Shown here one piece after another: positions 1-9,371 of a stretch of 64,000 nucleotides of DNA. A program made the translations under genes and the position numbers. The notes beneath the pieces are model-generated. The model made no database searches and was not told the DNA's origin. It saw nothing but the letters and a program-made list of their open reading frames with translations. Where the stretch lies: positions 248,001 through 312,000 of the forward strand of contig NZ_OBEN01000001.1 of NCBI RefSeq assembly GCF_900215655.1. The letters are read 5' to 3'. The DNA is from Hydrogenobacter hydrogenophilus. GTDB taxonomy: Bacteria; Aquificota; Aquificia; Aquificales; Aquificaceae. Each line of letters opens with the position of its first letter. Position 1 is the first letter of the stretch.

Positions 1-1
1 T

Positions 2-448
2 ATCATATACTACATAACTCCAAACTCTTACCACAAGATGGTAGAGCACGCACGCCTGCCAGGGATAGCCCTGTTGGATGGTGATGTGCCCTTCCCTACC
101 TACACCTCTTACGAAGATGCTATTCTGAGCTTTCTGCACTGGGATCATCCTTTCAACGATATTCTCGCAGTTCTATCTTCGCACCCTCTCAAACAAAAAA
201 CCTTAGCTCCGCAGAAGCACATAAGTGCAAGCCCAACTCCTGAAGACCTACTAAGGGACATCTTTATAGGTATAAGGCTCGCAGATGCCTTTCTGCCCTT
301 CTTAAAGTTTATGACCCAGCTCAGGCAGAAGTTTTTTATAGATGTTGGTAGGGAAGTGCTTGAAAAGAGCTTTCTCAAGAGGCTTACGAAAGAACTAACC
401 ACCTTTTATGAAACTTATAAGCCTTTTGTAGAGACCTTCTCTGAGTGA
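2..448 (+). CDS. Partial protein of unknown function, 3' end only
   Basis: The reading frame is open from the window edge to a TGA at 446-448, so the visible part (about 148 residues) is the C-terminal portion of a longer protein; the ATG at 38 is probably internal. I recognise no family. The visible part mixes an early segment containing LPGIALLDGDVPFPTY with a C-terminal half that looks helical and Lys/Glu/Phe-rich. Its last 54 bases overlap the 3' end of the minus-strand PIG-L gene, a convergent overlap of a kind seen several times in this window. The frame has no internal stop, which supports a real gene, but upstream sequence is needed to name it. Confidence 0.5.
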   Translation: MIYYITPNSYHKMVEHARLPGIALLDGDVPFPTYTSYEDAILSFLHWDHPFNDILAVLSSHPLKQKTLAPQKHISASPTPEDLLRDIFIGIRLADAFLPFLKFMTQLRQKFFIDVGREVLEKSFLKRLTKELTTFYETYKPFVETFSE

Positions 449-1351
449 GCCTTCCGGGATCAGCTTGGGCTTTAGTTTTGTGTGGTATAGGTCGTAGACT
501 TTGAAAAAAACAGAAGCTTTTAGTTTGTCAAGCTCCTCCTGACAGCCTCTGAGTCTTTCCAACTCTTCTTTTTGATCCAATAAAGTTTGTTCAGCAGAGA
601 GCCTCGCGCTTCTTTCCTGAGTAAGCAGATGCATCAAATGTTCCGTGGACTTTATTTTCTTTAGAAGCTGTGTGTGGGGGTCCTGGCACAAAAGGTCGTA
701 AGTAAGATACCCGAGGATCTCGCTGAGGGTCATGGGCTTTTCTGGCATAAAGAAAAACTCGTAAAGCTTGTCTTCGCAAGTGTTTATGGTAGGAAAACGC
801 ATAAAAGCCTCTGCTCTTTTTGTCATGAGTTCGGGACCAATCACGCTCAGGCTGTAGGCATACTCCCTTAAAGCCTTCATCTTTATTTCGCACACATCCG
901 TCACATCAACAAGCTGGTTGTACCTAAAAGTGTTGTAAACACCGTAAAGATGCAGTTCAAAGGAGGGTTTTTCCTCAAATATGGAGATCACAGCAAGGGA
1001 TGTGGCTATGTGGTCTGGGTGATGGTCAAGGGGATGTGGAGCGTAAACCTTCTGGAAGTCCTTTATCCGCTCTTCTAAAGCAGACTTTAGGCTTGGTATG
1101 TGGTTTTTTAGCTCTCCGTCTGGAAAGTCCAAAAATTCCACATGACTTATTCCCAAGATTTTGGAAACTTTTACACACTCCTCTTTCCTCTTGTTCCCAT
1201 CAAGAAACTTAGAACCGTCTGTAAGGACATACAGCAAGACTTCATCCCCCGCCTGTGCGTGCTTATAAAGCGTTCCACCACAACCCAGTACCTCGTCATC
1301 TGGGTGTGGAGCTATCACGACAACAGTGCTTCTCTCATTCTTTCTTTCCAT
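395..1351 (-). CDS. PIG-L/LmbE family N-acetyl sugar deacetylase
   Basis: 318 residues. The N-terminus has the family zinc motif APHPDDE (residues 14-20, HPDDE at 16-20) followed by GCGGT, and the second motif HPDH at 111-114; the family uses these His/Asp residues to bind Zn and hydrolyse N-acetyl groups on glucosaminyl lipids or glycoconjugates. The core ends near residue 220. A C-terminal extension of roughly 90 residues follows, with a Glu/Leu-rich stretch (about 235-282) that looks like a coiled coil. The ATG lies inside the 3' end of the upstream glycosyltransferase (37 nt overlap), so the two are probably translationally coupled and may act on the same glycan. The substrate cannot be told from sequence. 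Confidence 0.88.
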   Translation of the reverse strand: MERKNERSTVVVIAPHPDDEVLGCGGTLYKHAQAGDEVLLYVLTDGSKFLDGNKRKEECVKVSKILGISHVEFLDFPDGELKNHIPSLKSALEERIKDFQKVYAPHPLDHHPDHIATSLAVISIFEEKPSFELHLYGVYNTFRYNQLVDVTDVCEIKMKALREYAYSLSVIGPELMTKRAEAFMRFPTINTCEDKLYEFFFMPEKPMTLSEILGYLTYDLLCQDPHTQLLKKIKSTEHLMHLLTQERSARLSAEQTLLDQKEELERLRGCQEELDKLKASVFFKVYDLYHTKLKPKLIPEGSLREGLYKRLISFIKGG

Positions 1352-2379
1352 AGCTCTATAGAAAACCTCCTGCGCACTTCTTTGGAGATGTACTCTCTAT
1401 AGTGATCTCTTATGACTTTGTACTTTTTTATGACCTCTATTCGCCTAAGAAACTCTTCTACGCTTAACTCTGCTACCAAAAAGCCATTTAGAAGGTCAAT
1501 GATCTCTTCTGACACGACCGACTTTGAAGTTATCACCGGTATACCACACGCAAGAGCCTCCAATATGCTAAGCGCAAACCCTTCATACCTTGAAGGAAAC
1601 ACTAAAAAGTCTGCAAGGTTATAAATGATAGGCATTTCCTCAAATGACACTTCTCTGAAAGCAATTATGTCTCTCACAGGCTCATAAGAATCAGAGCTAC
1701 CACTTGATATAGCTTGTACCCAAAGGATATCTTTGTAAGTGTGTCTTACTAGCTCTCTAAATACGTCGTAGCCCTTTGTGTAGTCGTTCCTACCCACAAA
1801 GAGTCCCACAAGTGCATCCTTTGGTATGTTATACATCTCCCTTATCTTTTTCTTGTCCATAGGCTGGAAGATGGGATCCACTGGGTTAGGAATGGCTACT
1901 ACGTGCTTTTCAACCTGTCGCTGTATAGCTTCCTTTAGGCGCTGACACACCGCTATTATAAGGTCCGCAGAGTTCAGCACAAAAGCTTCTGCCAGATAAC
2001 CGTTGAGATACCTATTTACTAAGTATTCCCAATAATCTACTCCCATTTCTTGTATGTCTTCCTCACTTATCACCCTGTTTTCAAAGAATTCTGTATAGAG
2101 CCCGTGTATGATAGCTACCGTTTTTTTTGCTTTTCCAGGGAATAGACCCAAGCCTGATAAGTTATTTACAATTGCCAAGTCCCAGCTTTTTTCTGAAAAG
2201 TAAGCCTGTCTACCTACCCAATAAGGAGAATAACTTCCAATTTTCTGGCTATTGTCTGCGTGTATAAGCTCTATACTGTAACCCTCTTCGCTTAGCATGT
2301 CCATAAGATGAAGCACCACTCTTTCTATGCCCCCTCTGAATTTGAAAGGATCTACCAAGTTAAGGATAACTGCCTGCAT
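1315..2379 (-). CDS. Glycosyltransferase, GT-B fold (GT4-like), copy 1 of a tandem pair
   Basis: 354 residues. Features of retaining GT-B glycosyltransferases are visible: an N-terminal acceptor domain, a Rossmann-like donor half beginning at LVGLFVGRNDYTKG (about 190-203), and the E-x7-E signature EGFALSILE at 266-274 followed by ALACGIPVITS. It is closely similar to the gene immediately upstream (2392-3453), so the pair arose by tandem duplication; the last 110 nt or so of the two are identical. Sugar donor and acceptor are unknown. Placement before a PIG-L deacetylase suggests cell-surface glycan or glycolipid assembly. It starts at MQAVILN, matching the paralogue. Confidence 0.9.
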   Translation of the reverse strand: MQAVILNLVDPFKFRGGIERVVLHLMDMLSEEGYSIELIHADNSQKIGSYSPYWVGRQAYFSEKSWDLAIVNNLSGLGLFPGKAKKTVAIIHGLYTEFFENRVISEEDIQEMGVDYWEYLVNRYLNGYLAEAFVLNSADLIIAVCQRLKEAIQRQVEKHVVAIPNPVDPIFQPMDKKKIREMYNIPKDALVGLFVGRNDYTKGYDVFRELVRHTYKDILWVQAISSGSSDSYEPVRDIIAFREVSFEEMPIIYNLADFLVFPSRYEGFALSILEALACGIPVITSKSVVSEEIIDLLNGFLVAELSVEEFLRRIEVIKKYKVIRDHYREYISKEVRRRFSIELWKERMREALLS

Positions 2380-2391
2380 GTCAGAAATATT

Positions 2392-3453
2392 TTAAACTAA
2401 AACTTCCCTCATTCTTTCTTTCCATAGCTCTATAGAAAACCTCCTGCGCACTTCTTTGGAGATGTACTCTCTATAGTGATCTCTTATGACTTTGTACTTT
2501 TTTATGACCTCTATTTGCTTAAGAAACTCCTCTGCGCTTAGCTCTTCTATCAAAAAGCCATTTAGAAGGTCAATGATCTCTTCTGACACGACCGACTTTG
2601 AAGTTATCACAGGTATGCCACACGCAAGAGCCTCCACTATAGTAAGTCCAAAGCCTTCATATCTTGAAGGAAACACTAAAAAGTCTGCAAGGTTGTAAAT
2701 GATAGGCATTTCTTCAAATGGGACTCCTCTGAAAGTAATTATGTCCTTCATCAAAGGTATAGAGGAGGCAAGGCCACCCCCTGAAAGCACCTGCACCCAA
2801 AGGATATCTTTGTATGTGTATCTGACTATCTCTCTAAATACGTCGTAGCCCTTTGTGTAGTCATTCCTACCCACAAAGAGTCCCACAAGTGCATCTTTTG
2901 GTATGTTATACATCTCCCTTAATCTTCCCTTGTCCATTGGTCTAAAGCTTGGGTCCACTGGGTTGTGGATTACTATAACATCTCTATCTGTGTGTTTTTT
3001 TATGGCTTCTTTGAGGCTCTGGCTCACCGCCACCACCCTGTCTGCGGAGTTCAGCACAAAAGCCTCAGCTATATACCCGTTGAGATACCTATTTACCAAG
3101 TACTCCCAGTAATTCATGCCTGCCTTAGGTAAGTCCTCTTCCTTTATTGCATTCCCAAAAAAGTCCATGTAAAGTCCGTGAAATATAGCCACAGTTTTTT
3201 TTGTCCTGCCTGGGAAAAACCCAACACCTGCCAAGTTGTTCACCACAGCTAAATCCCAGACCTTTTCAGAAAGGTGTGCCTGCCTGCCTACCCAGTAAGG
3301 AGCAAACCCACCCAACTTTTGGCTGTTTTCTTTGTGGATGACCTCCACCCTGTAGCCCTCCTGTGAGAGCAGGTCTATCACACCCAAGACAACCCTCTCT
3401 GTCCCCCCTTTGAACATCAGAGGGTCTTCCATGTTGAGGATAAGAGCTTGCAT
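2392..3453 (-). CDS. Glycosyltransferase, GT-B fold (GT4-like), copy 2 of a tandem pair
   Basis: 353 residues from the ATG at 3453. The frame extends 6 codons further to a TTG at 3471 inside mtnC, but the ATG aligns with the start of copy 1 (MQALILN versus MQAVILN) and sits just after the mtnC stop. It has the same architecture as copy 1: LVGLFVGRNDYTKG, then EGFGLTIVE and ALACGIPVITS. The protein diverges from copy 1 mostly in the acceptor-side N-terminal half, as expected if the paralogues recognise different acceptors. It lies in the run mtnD-mtnC-GT-GT-PIG-L with almost no spacing, so it is probably co-transcribed from the mtnD promoter. Confidence 0.9.
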   Translation of the reverse strand: MQALILNMEDPLMFKGGTERVVLGVIDLLSQEGYRVEVIHKENSQKLGGFAPYWVGRQAHLSEKVWDLAVVNNLAGVGFFPGRTKKTVAIFHGLYMDFFGNAIKEEDLPKAGMNYWEYLVNRYLNGYIAEAFVLNSADRVVAVSQSLKEAIKKHTDRDVIVIHNPVDPSFRPMDKGRLREMYNIPKDALVGLFVGRNDYTKGYDVFREIVRYTYKDILWVQVLSGGGLASSIPLMKDIITFRGVPFEEMPIIYNLADFLVFPSRYEGFGLTIVEALACGIPVITSKSVVSEEIIDLLNGFLIEELSAEEFLKQIEVIKKYKVIRDHYREYISKEVRRRFSIELWKERMREVLV

Positions 3454-3460
3454 GCCAGTA

Positions 3461-4135
3461 TTATATTTCAATGGAGTAAAAGTCCTTTACAGTTGGGTGT
3501 TTGGATTGCACTTCACAGTCCCTTGCCAGCCTTGTGGTCTTCATGCCTGCCATCTTTGCACAGTCAAGCTCTTCTTCTAAGTCGGAGAGAAAAAGCACCT
3601 TATCAGGGTCTATGTTTATAGTTTTGGCTATGGTTTCGTAGGACCGTGGGTCTTTTTTGCTCCCTACTTTTGTGTCAAAGTATCCTGAGAAAAGATAGGT
3701 TAAATCACCGTAAGGAGTATGAGAAAAAAGAAGTTTTTGGGCTTTTACAGACCCGGAAGAGAAGACATAAAGCTTTATCCCCCTTGAGTGCCACTCCTTG
3801 AGCTTTTTGTAAGCATCTTGGTATATGTGCCCCATTAGCTCGCCCTTTTGGTAGCCCTCTTCCCATATATACCCTTGAATTTCCTTAAGCACTGTATCTT
3901 TCCTATCCTCATCTATCCACTTGGTGAGAAGCTCAAGTGTCTCTTCAAGGCTTAGAGTTTTTCCCAGTTTGTTAAAAAGCTCCTCAAGTATTGCCCTTAT
4001 TCTTTCATCGTCCCAGTGGCTGTCTAAAAAACTTCTTAGTTTGTTCTTTGAGTAAGGAAATAGAACATCCTTCACAAAAGATAGTGAAGAAGTAGTGCCT
4101 TCTATGTCCGTAAGCACCGCTAAGATCTTAGCCAT
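3461..4135 (-). CDS. mtnC: Enolase-phosphatase E1 (methionine salvage)
   Basis: 224 residues, the usual length. This HAD-superfamily enzyme converts 2,3-diketo-5-methylthiopentyl-1-phosphate to the acireductone. The first HAD motif reads LTDIEGTTSS, with D10 and E12 in the DxEG form typical of E1; the second motif is VFSSGSVKAQ, and FLSDLEEELDCAK near the C-terminus is the acidic Mg-binding motif. The start overlaps the end of mtnD by 16 nt. Gene order mtnD-mtnC places consecutive pathway enzymes together: the product of MtnC is the substrate of MtnD. Other salvage genes are not in the window. Confidence 0.95.
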   Translation of the reverse strand: MAKILAVLTDIEGTTSSLSFVKDVLFPYSKNKLRSFLDSHWDDERIRAILEELFNKLGKTLSLEETLELLTKWIDEDRKDTVLKEIQGYIWEEGYQKGELMGHIYQDAYKKLKEWHSRGIKLYVFSSGSVKAQKLLFSHTPYGDLTYLFSGYFDTKVGSKKDPRSYETIAKTINIDPDKVLFLSDLEEELDCAKMAGMKTTRLARDCEVQSKHPTVKDFYSIEI

Positions 4136-4671
4136 GAGCTTACTATACTATCGTGATCAGGGATAACTTCTGATATGTTGCTTCCTGTGAAGTTTGCTAC
4201 CCAGCCTTCTGGGATAGTGAAAAACCTTATGGCGGTAAAGTGTGGTTCCTTTCCCATATCAAACCAATGGGGAGTACCAGAAGGTACGCTTATAAGGTCT
4301 CCTTCTTCACAGACTACTGCATAAACCCTGTCTTGCAAATGAAGGTAAAAAGTGCCTCTGCCTTCTACAAAGAAACGCACTTCAAAGTCCGAGTGGGTGT
4401 GTTCTTTTAAAAACATGTTTCTTAGCTCTTCCTTTTTGGGGTGATCTGGTGTAATGCTTGCCACATCTACAGATACAAAATGAAAAGTTTCGTTTATCCT
4501 TTGGATCTCGTCGTGATAAGCTCTGAGTATGTCTTCTTGTCCTTTTACAGGTTTTACCCTCCACCTTTCAAAAAGCACACCAACCTTATCTAACCTTTGG
4601 CTTATAGCTTTGTAGTCCTTTTCAGTTAAAAGGGGATAGCCTTTCTCATCATAAATTACAAGCAAGCTCAT
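4120..4671 (-). CDS. mtnD: Acireductone dioxygenase
   Basis: 183 residues, cupin fold. It oxidises the acireductone of the methionine salvage pathway to 2-keto-4-methylthiobutyrate and formate (Fe form). Metal ligands are clear: H91, H93 and E97 in EHTHSDFEVRFF, and H135 in GTPHWFDMG. The ATG at 4671 is preceded by no Shine-Dalgarno, but a TATAAT lies only 7 nt upstream, so the mRNA may be leaderless. It is the first gene of the minus-strand run that continues into mtnC and the glycosyltransferases, and is divergent from tig. Confidence 0.95.
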   Translation of the reverse strand: MSLLVIYDEKGYPLLTEKDYKAISQRLDKVGVLFERWRVKPVKGQEDILRAYHDEIQRINETFHFVSVDVASITPDHPKKEELRNMFLKEHTHSDFEVRFFVEGRGTFYLHLQDRVYAVVCEEGDLISVPSGTPHWFDMGKEPHFTAIRFFTIPEGWVANFTGSNISEVIPDHDSIVSSWLRS

Positions 4672-4678
4672 GGCTTTA

Positions 4679-4686
4679 ATTATAAT
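4679..4686. promoter_or_regulatory. Overlapping divergent -10 elements of mtnD and tig
   Basis: The octamer ATTATAAT holds a TATAAT on each strand: 4679-4684 on the minus strand (7 nt from the mtnD ATG) and 4681-4686 on the plus strand (39 nt from the tig ATG). Neither has a convincing -35; TTACAA at 4656-4661 could serve tig with a long 19-nt spacer. Because the two -10 boxes share bases, polymerase can probably occupy only one direction at a time. Confidence 0.5.
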
Positions 4687-4725
4687 ACGGTGTGTGATAA
4701 ACTATTAAGTGAAAGGAGGCAGTGT

Positions 4726-6015
4726 ATGAAAGTTTCTGTAAAAGAAAGAGAAGGGCTTTTTAAAGAGTTAAGTGTAGAAGTAGAAGGCGATATGGTAAAG
4801 TCCGCCATGGAGGATGTTTACAGATACTTGAAGGAAAATGTGAGTATAGAAGGCTTTAGAAAGGGCACCGCACCCCTTTGGATCATAAAGGCAAGATATA
4901 AAGAACACATTGAGGAGGAAGTAGGAAAGAGAGTAGCTAACCAAACTCTCCAATCAGCCATCGAGGAAAGCAAGCTAAAACCTGTTGCAGACATATTTTT
5001 AGAAGAGGTAAAGTTAGAAGAGAACGTGCCCAAGCTTACCTACAGGGTGGTTTTTGAGACACCCCCAGAGTTTGAGCTAAAGGATCTTGAGGGCATAGAG
5101 GTAGAGGTAAGAAAGATAGAGTTCAACGAAGATTTGGTCAAAAACAGGATAGAGGAGCTCAGGGAACAGCACGCAGTCTGGGAGCCTGTTGAAAGGGAAA
5201 TAAGAGAAGGAGACTTGGTATCTGTTGATTATTACATAGAAGAGGTGCAAAGTGGAGAGATCACCCAAGGAGAGACATCAGGAATAGTAGGACAGAAGAT
5301 GTTCAGAGAAGAGATAGAGAAAGCTCTGATTGGAAAAAAAGAAGGTGATGAAGTGTTTATGGAAGACCTCCCCCTTTACGACATGGAAGGCAAGGAAGCA
5401 GGAAGAGCTAAGGTAAAGCTTGTTATCAAAAGTGTAAAAGAGAAGGTCCTTCCTGAAATAAACGATGACTTTGCAAAGGAGTTAGGATTAGGAGATACAT
5501 GGCAATCTGCAGAAGAAAAGATAAGGGAAGAGGTAAAACAAAGTGTGGAGCGTCTGAAGAAGATTATTGTTGAAGATGCGGTAGCTAAAAAGCTCATTGA
5601 GATGTTTGAGTTTGAACTGCCACAAACACTTCTTTCCCGTGAGGTGTCCCATTTGGTAGAAAGAAGAGTGCAAGAGCTTGCCCAGTATGGTATAGACACA
5701 AGGTATCTTAACTACAAGGCTATGGCACAGGAACTTATGCCACAAGCCATATTTAACATAAAACTGAGATACATACTTGAAAAGTATGCGGATCAAAAGG
5801 GTATAGAAGTAAGTCAGGAGGATTTAGAGAAAAAGTACCAAGAACTTGCACAGCAATACGGAAAAAGCGCTGAAGAGATAAAGTCTTACTTCCAACAGGA
5901 AAATCTTGAAGGCGTGCTAATAGAAGACATACGCAGAGAAAAAGCCTTCAGTGATATAATAAGCAAAGCGGTGATAAAAGAATTAGAGGAGAAGAAGGAT
6001 GAAGGAAATACTTAA
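4726..6015 (+). CDS. tig: Trigger factor, ribosome-associated chaperone and PPIase
   Basis: 429 residues from the ATG at 4726, chosen over the upstream in-frame codon at 4690 because AAAGGAGG (4712-4719) is correctly placed and MKVSVKERE fits the family N-terminus. Trigger factor binds ribosomal protein L23 at the exit tunnel and holds nascent chains. The ribosome-binding signature GFRKGTAP is present near residue 46, a FKBP-like PPIase domain occupies about 145-235, and a long helical C-terminal arm follows. It overlaps clpP by 17 nt; tig-clpP-clpX is a widely conserved order linking folding and proteolysis. Confidence 0.97.
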   Translation: MKVSVKEREGLFKELSVEVEGDMVKSAMEDVYRYLKENVSIEGFRKGTAPLWIIKARYKEHIEEEVGKRVANQTLQSAIEESKLKPVADIFLEEVKLEENVPKLTYRVVFETPPEFELKDLEGIEVEVRKIEFNEDLVKNRIEELREQHAVWEPVEREIREGDLVSVDYYIEEVQSGEITQGETSGIVGQKMFREEIEKALIGKKEGDEVFMEDLPLYDMEGKEAGRAKVKLVIKSVKEKVLPEINDDFAKELGLGDTWQSAEEKIREEVKQSVERLKKIIVEDAVAKKLIEMFEFELPQTLLSREVSHLVERRVQELAQYGIDTRYLNYKAMAQELMPQAIFNIKLRYILEKYADQKGIEVSQEDLEKKYQELAQQYGKSAEEIKSYFQQENLEGVLIEDIRREKAFSDIISKAVIKELEEKKDEGNT

Positions 6016-6598
6016 TCAGCTGGTACCTATAGTTATAGAGCAAACTCCAAGAGGAGAAAGAGCTTATGACATATACTCAAGACTTCTTCAGGACAGGATA
6101 GTGCTTCTTGGTTATCCCATAGACGACCATGTTGCCAATCTCATAGTAGCCCAACTGCTTTTCTTGGAAGCCCAAGACCCAGAAAAGGACATATACATGT
6201 ACATAAATTCACCGGGTGGCTCGGTGACCGCAGGTATGGCAATATATGACACCATGCAGTACATAAAGCCTGATGTGGTCACCATATGTATAGGACAGGC
6301 TGCGTCTATGGGAGCTGTGCTTCTAGCTGCAGGAGCTCCCGGCAAAAGGTACGCACTCCCCCACGCACGCATAATGATACACCAACCTTTGGGAGGTATA
6401 ACGGGGCAGGCAACGGACATTATAATCCACGCTGAGGAGATAAAGCGTATAAAACACATGCTCAACGAAATACTCGCAAAACACACAGGACAACCTCTTG
6501 AACGCATAGAAAGAGATGTGGAAAGAGATTACTTTATGTCTGCAGAAGAGGCAAGAGAGTACGGAATAGTGGATAAGGTTATTGCCAAAAGGCAGTGA
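5999..6598 (+). CDS. clpP: ATP-dependent Clp protease proteolytic subunit
   Basis: 199 residues. The serine-protease triad is visible: S103 in GQAASMGA, H128 in ARIMIHQP and D177 in ERDYFMSA. It forms the double-heptamer chamber that degrades substrates unfolded by ClpX. INSPGGSV, the oxyanion-loop region, is intact. The first residues ([16 protein letters not shown]) include the short propeptide region usual for ClpP. It overlaps tig by 17 nt and is followed by clpX, so all three are probably one transcript. Confidence 0.98.
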   Translation: MKEILNQLVPIVIEQTPRGERAYDIYSRLLQDRIVLLGYPIDDHVANLIVAQLLFLEAQDPEKDIYMYINSPGGSVTAGMAIYDTMQYIKPDVVTICIGQAASMGAVLLAAGAPGKRYALPHARIMIHQPLGGITGQATDIIIHAEEIKRIKHMLNEILAKHTGQPLERIERDVERDYFMSAEEAREYGIVDKVIAKRQ

Positions 6599-6622
6599 TG
6601 AGCTTATATTTTGGGAGCTAAC

Positions 6623-7861
6623 ATGAAAAGATACACAACTAAAAACCATTGCTCCTTCTGTGGAAGGTCTCAGGATGAAGTCTTAGTTCTCATAGCTGGT
6701 CCTAACGACACCTTTATATGTGATAGGTGCGTGGAAGCTTGCAACTCTGTGATAAGGGAACAGAAAAAACAGCAAGTTTCTTACGGTCTTAGAGACATAC
6801 CAAAGCCAGAAAGGATAAAAGCCTTCCTTGATGAGTATGTGATAGGACAGGAGAGAGCCAAAAAGATACTCTCAGTAGCGGTGTACAATCATTACAAGAG
6901 GATAAGGGCAAAGCAAGCGGGACTTACCTTTGATGATGTGGAGGTAGAAAAGAGCAACATACTGCTTATAGGACCAACTGGTTCTGGCAAAACTCTGCTT
7001 GCCAAAACCCTTGCCAAGCTTTTAAATGTACCCTTTGCCATAGCAGACGCCACAAGTCTTACAGAAGCCGGTTATGTAGGTGAAGATGTGGAAAATGTGC
7101 TAACGAGACTCTTGCAAAATTGCGGGTATGATGTAAAGCTTGCTCAGATTGGCATAGTTTACATAGATGAGATAGACAAGATAGCCAAAAAGTCTGGAAT
7201 AAACCCATCCATAACAAGAGATGTTTCTGGAGAAGGTGTCCAGCAAGCTCTTTTGAAGATCATAGAGGGAACAGTAGCTAATGTGCCACCTCAGGGAGGT
7301 AGAAAGCATCCCCATCAGGAATTTATACAGGTGGATACAACAGACATACTTTTCATATGCGGTGGTGCTTTTGTGGGCCTTGAGGACATAATAAGGCGCA
7401 GGCTTGGAAAATCCACCATAGGCTTTGAGTCCCAAATAAGCGCTACACTGAAAGAAGATAACATTCTTCAGCTTGTAGAACCCGACGATCTTATACACTT
7501 TGGTCTTATACCAGAGTTTGTGGGAAGACTTCCTGTAGTTGCAGTTCTAGATGAATTAAAAGAGGAAGATTTGGTAAGGATCCTTACAGAACCCAAAAAC
7601 TCCCTGGTAAAGCAGTATAAAAAGCTCTTTGAGATGGATGGTGTAGAACTAGAATTTACTGAGGAAGCTCTAAGAGAAATAGCAAGAGAAAGCATAAAGA
7701 GAAAGACGGGAGCCAGAGGTCTCAGAGCTATAATGGAAGAAATAATGACGGATGTTATGTTTGAAGTGCCATCACTGAAAGAGGTGAATAAGGTAATAAT
7801 AGACGAAGAAGTGGTCAGAAATAGAGTAAAGCCCAAGTATGTTTACAAAAAGGCGGTATAA
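6623..7861 (+). CDS. clpX: ClpX, AAA+ unfoldase of the ClpXP protease
   Basis: 412 residues from the ATG at 6623; an in-frame TTG at 6611 is less likely because GGGAG (6613-6617) sits upstream of the ATG. The N-terminal zinc-binding domain has C10, C13, C33 and C36. Walker A is GPTGSGKT (117-124), Walker B is [10 protein letters not shown], the ClpP-docking IGF tripeptide is present in KSTIGFES, and the sensor-2 motif is GARGLRAI. All hallmarks of an active ClpX are intact. It follows clpP by 24 nt. Confidence 0.98.
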   Translation: MKRYTTKNHCSFCGRSQDEVLVLIAGPNDTFICDRCVEACNSVIREQKKQQVSYGLRDIPKPERIKAFLDEYVIGQERAKKILSVAVYNHYKRIRAKQAGLTFDDVEVEKSNILLIGPTGSGKTLLAKTLAKLLNVPFAIADATSLTEAGYVGEDVENVLTRLLQNCGYDVKLAQIGIVYIDEIDKIAKKSGINPSITRDVSGEGVQQALLKIIEGTVANVPPQGGRKHPHQEFIQVDTTDILFICGGAFVGLEDIIRRRLGKSTIGFESQISATLKEDNILQLVEPDDLIHFGLIPEFVGRLPVVAVLDELKEEDLVRILTEPKNSLVKQYKKLFEMDGVELEFTEEALREIARESIKRKTGARGLRAIMEEIMTDVMFEVPSLKEVNKVIIDEEVVRNRVKPKYVYKKAV

Positions 7862-7881
7862 TACAAAAACAGGAGGATAGA

Positions 7882-8367
7882 ATGAAAAAGTTTTTCTTGG
7901 TAGGCTTGCTTTGTAGCGGTTTTGCCTTTGCGGAGCAGAAGTTTGTATGCGTAGATCCTAACCGCATACTTTCCGAATCCAAGTCTGTATCCCAAGCTCA
8001 GGAACAACTCAGAAAAAAGGTCAAGGATTATCAGCAACAGCTTGATGAGAAACAGAAGAAGCTTGACGAACTAAAAAAACAGATAGAGAGCAAAGGTATA
8101 AGCCAGAAAGCTAAAGAAGAGAAGATAAGAGAGTATCAAAAAGTTGAAGCAGAAGGTATGGAACTCCAACAAAAAGCTCAGAAGGACATAGTGGAGCTCA
8201 AGAGCAAGCTGGAAGAGGACATACTCAGCAAGGTAAAGACAATAGCGGAAAACATAGCTAAGAAGAACGGCTACACAGGAGTGTTAGACTGTAGCGCTTT
8301 TGTTTACAAACAGCCGGATATAGACATAACAGATGTAGTTATAAAGAGCTTAGATCAGGGTAAATGA
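7882..8367 (+). CDS. OmpH/Skp-family periplasmic chaperone-like protein
   Basis: 161 residues. An N-terminal signal peptide (MKKFFLVGLLCSGFAFA) is followed by a mature part dominated by a charged Gln/Lys/Glu-rich coiled coil (about residues 35-115), as in Skp, whose trimer holds unfolded outer-membrane proteins in the periplasm. AGGAGG at 7871-7876 gives a good ribosome site. The stop overlaps the lpxD start as ATGA; skp-lpxD adjacency is common in Gram-negative envelope clusters and supports the assignment. Confidence 0.85.
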   Translation: MKKFFLVGLLCSGFAFAEQKFVCVDPNRILSESKSVSQAQEQLRKKVKDYQQQLDEKQKKLDELKKQIESKGISQKAKEEKIREYQKVEAEGMELQQKAQKDIVELKSKLEEDILSKVKTIAENIAKKNGYTGVLDCSAFVYKQPDIDITDVVIKSLDQGK

Positions 8368-9371
8368 GGCTTTCTGATGTAGCATCTATTTTGGGAGGAG
8401 AGCTTCAAGGTGATGAAAACTTTGAGATAAACGGCATTTCTTCCGTAGAAGACCCAAAGCCCAGAACTTTAGTCTTTTGTTGGAACAAAGGGGATATTCA
8501 AAAGGTAAAAGGCTCAAAAGATATAGTCCTTGTGGTAGACACTCCCGTTGAGCATCCTAATACCCTTTTAGTTAAGGATGTTAAGCATGCTATGGCTGTA
8601 TTTCTAAAACACATGTATCCCGAAAAACACCCATCAGGTGTATCTTCTACGGCTTATGTGGGGAAGAATGTACATATGGGTAAAGATGTTTACATAGCCC
8701 CCTTTGTTTATGTAGGTGATGGTGTTTTCTTAGGAGATGGTGTGAAGATATATCCCTTCTCTTACATAGGTGATCACTGCGTTATAGGTGATGAAACCAT
8801 TATATTCAGCGGTGTTCACATATACCCCAAGTGTGTAATAGGCAGAAGGGTGAGGATCCACAGTGGAACGGTAATAGGTGCGGACGGCTTTGGTTATCAC
8901 ATCAGTAATGAAGGTATAACAAAGCTAAACCATATAGGTACAGTGATAATAGAAGACGATGTGGAAGTTGGCGCAAACACTACCATAGACAGGGCTCTTC
9001 TGGACAAGACTATTGTAGGCAGAGGCACAAAGATTGACAACTTGGTTATGATAGGACATAACTGTAGGATTGGAGAGAACAACATAATAGTGTCTCAGGT
9101 GGGTCTTTCCGGAAGTGTAAAGACAGGAAAGAATGTGATATTGGCTGGTCAAGTAGGTGTAGCGGATCACATAAATATAGGTGACCATGTGGTGGTTACT
9201 GCCAAGTCCGGCGTAGCCAACGACCTTGAGCCTAACAAAACTTACGGAGCTAACCTGCCTGCGGTAGAGTGGAACAGATGGAAGCGGATATACCTATACC
9301 TTTTGAAACTTCCCGAACTTTTTAAAAAGTTGGGGCAGAGCCCCACAGGAGATCAGGGGAAGACCACCTGA
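8364..9371 (+). CDS. lpxD: UDP-3-O-acylglucosamine N-acyltransferase
   Basis: 335 residues. LpxD adds the second acyl chain in lipid A synthesis. An N-terminal uridine-binding domain (about 1-100) is followed by a long left-handed beta-helix of hexapeptide repeats (about 105-290). The family catalytic region HIGTVIIEDDVEVGANTT is present, as is GHNCRIGENN. Start overlaps the skp-like gene by 4 nt. The 3' end overlaps the convergent lipoprotein gene by 19 nt. Its presence indicates an outer membrane with lipid A-type lipids. Confidence 0.95.
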   Translation: MRLSDVASILGGELQGDENFEINGISSVEDPKPRTLVFCWNKGDIQKVKGSKDIVLVVDTPVEHPNTLLVKDVKHAMAVFLKHMYPEKHPSGVSSTAYVGKNVHMGKDVYIAPFVYVGDGVFLGDGVKIYPFSYIGDHCVIGDETIIFSGVHIYPKCVIGRRVRIHSGTVIGADGFGYHISNEGITKLNHIGTVIIEDDVEVGANTTIDRALLDKTIVGRGTKIDNLVMIGHNCRIGENNIIVSQVGLSGSVKTGKNVILAGQVGVADHINIGDHVVVTAKSGVANDLEPNKTYGANLPAVEWNRWKRIYLYLLKLPELFKKLGQSPTGDQGKTT

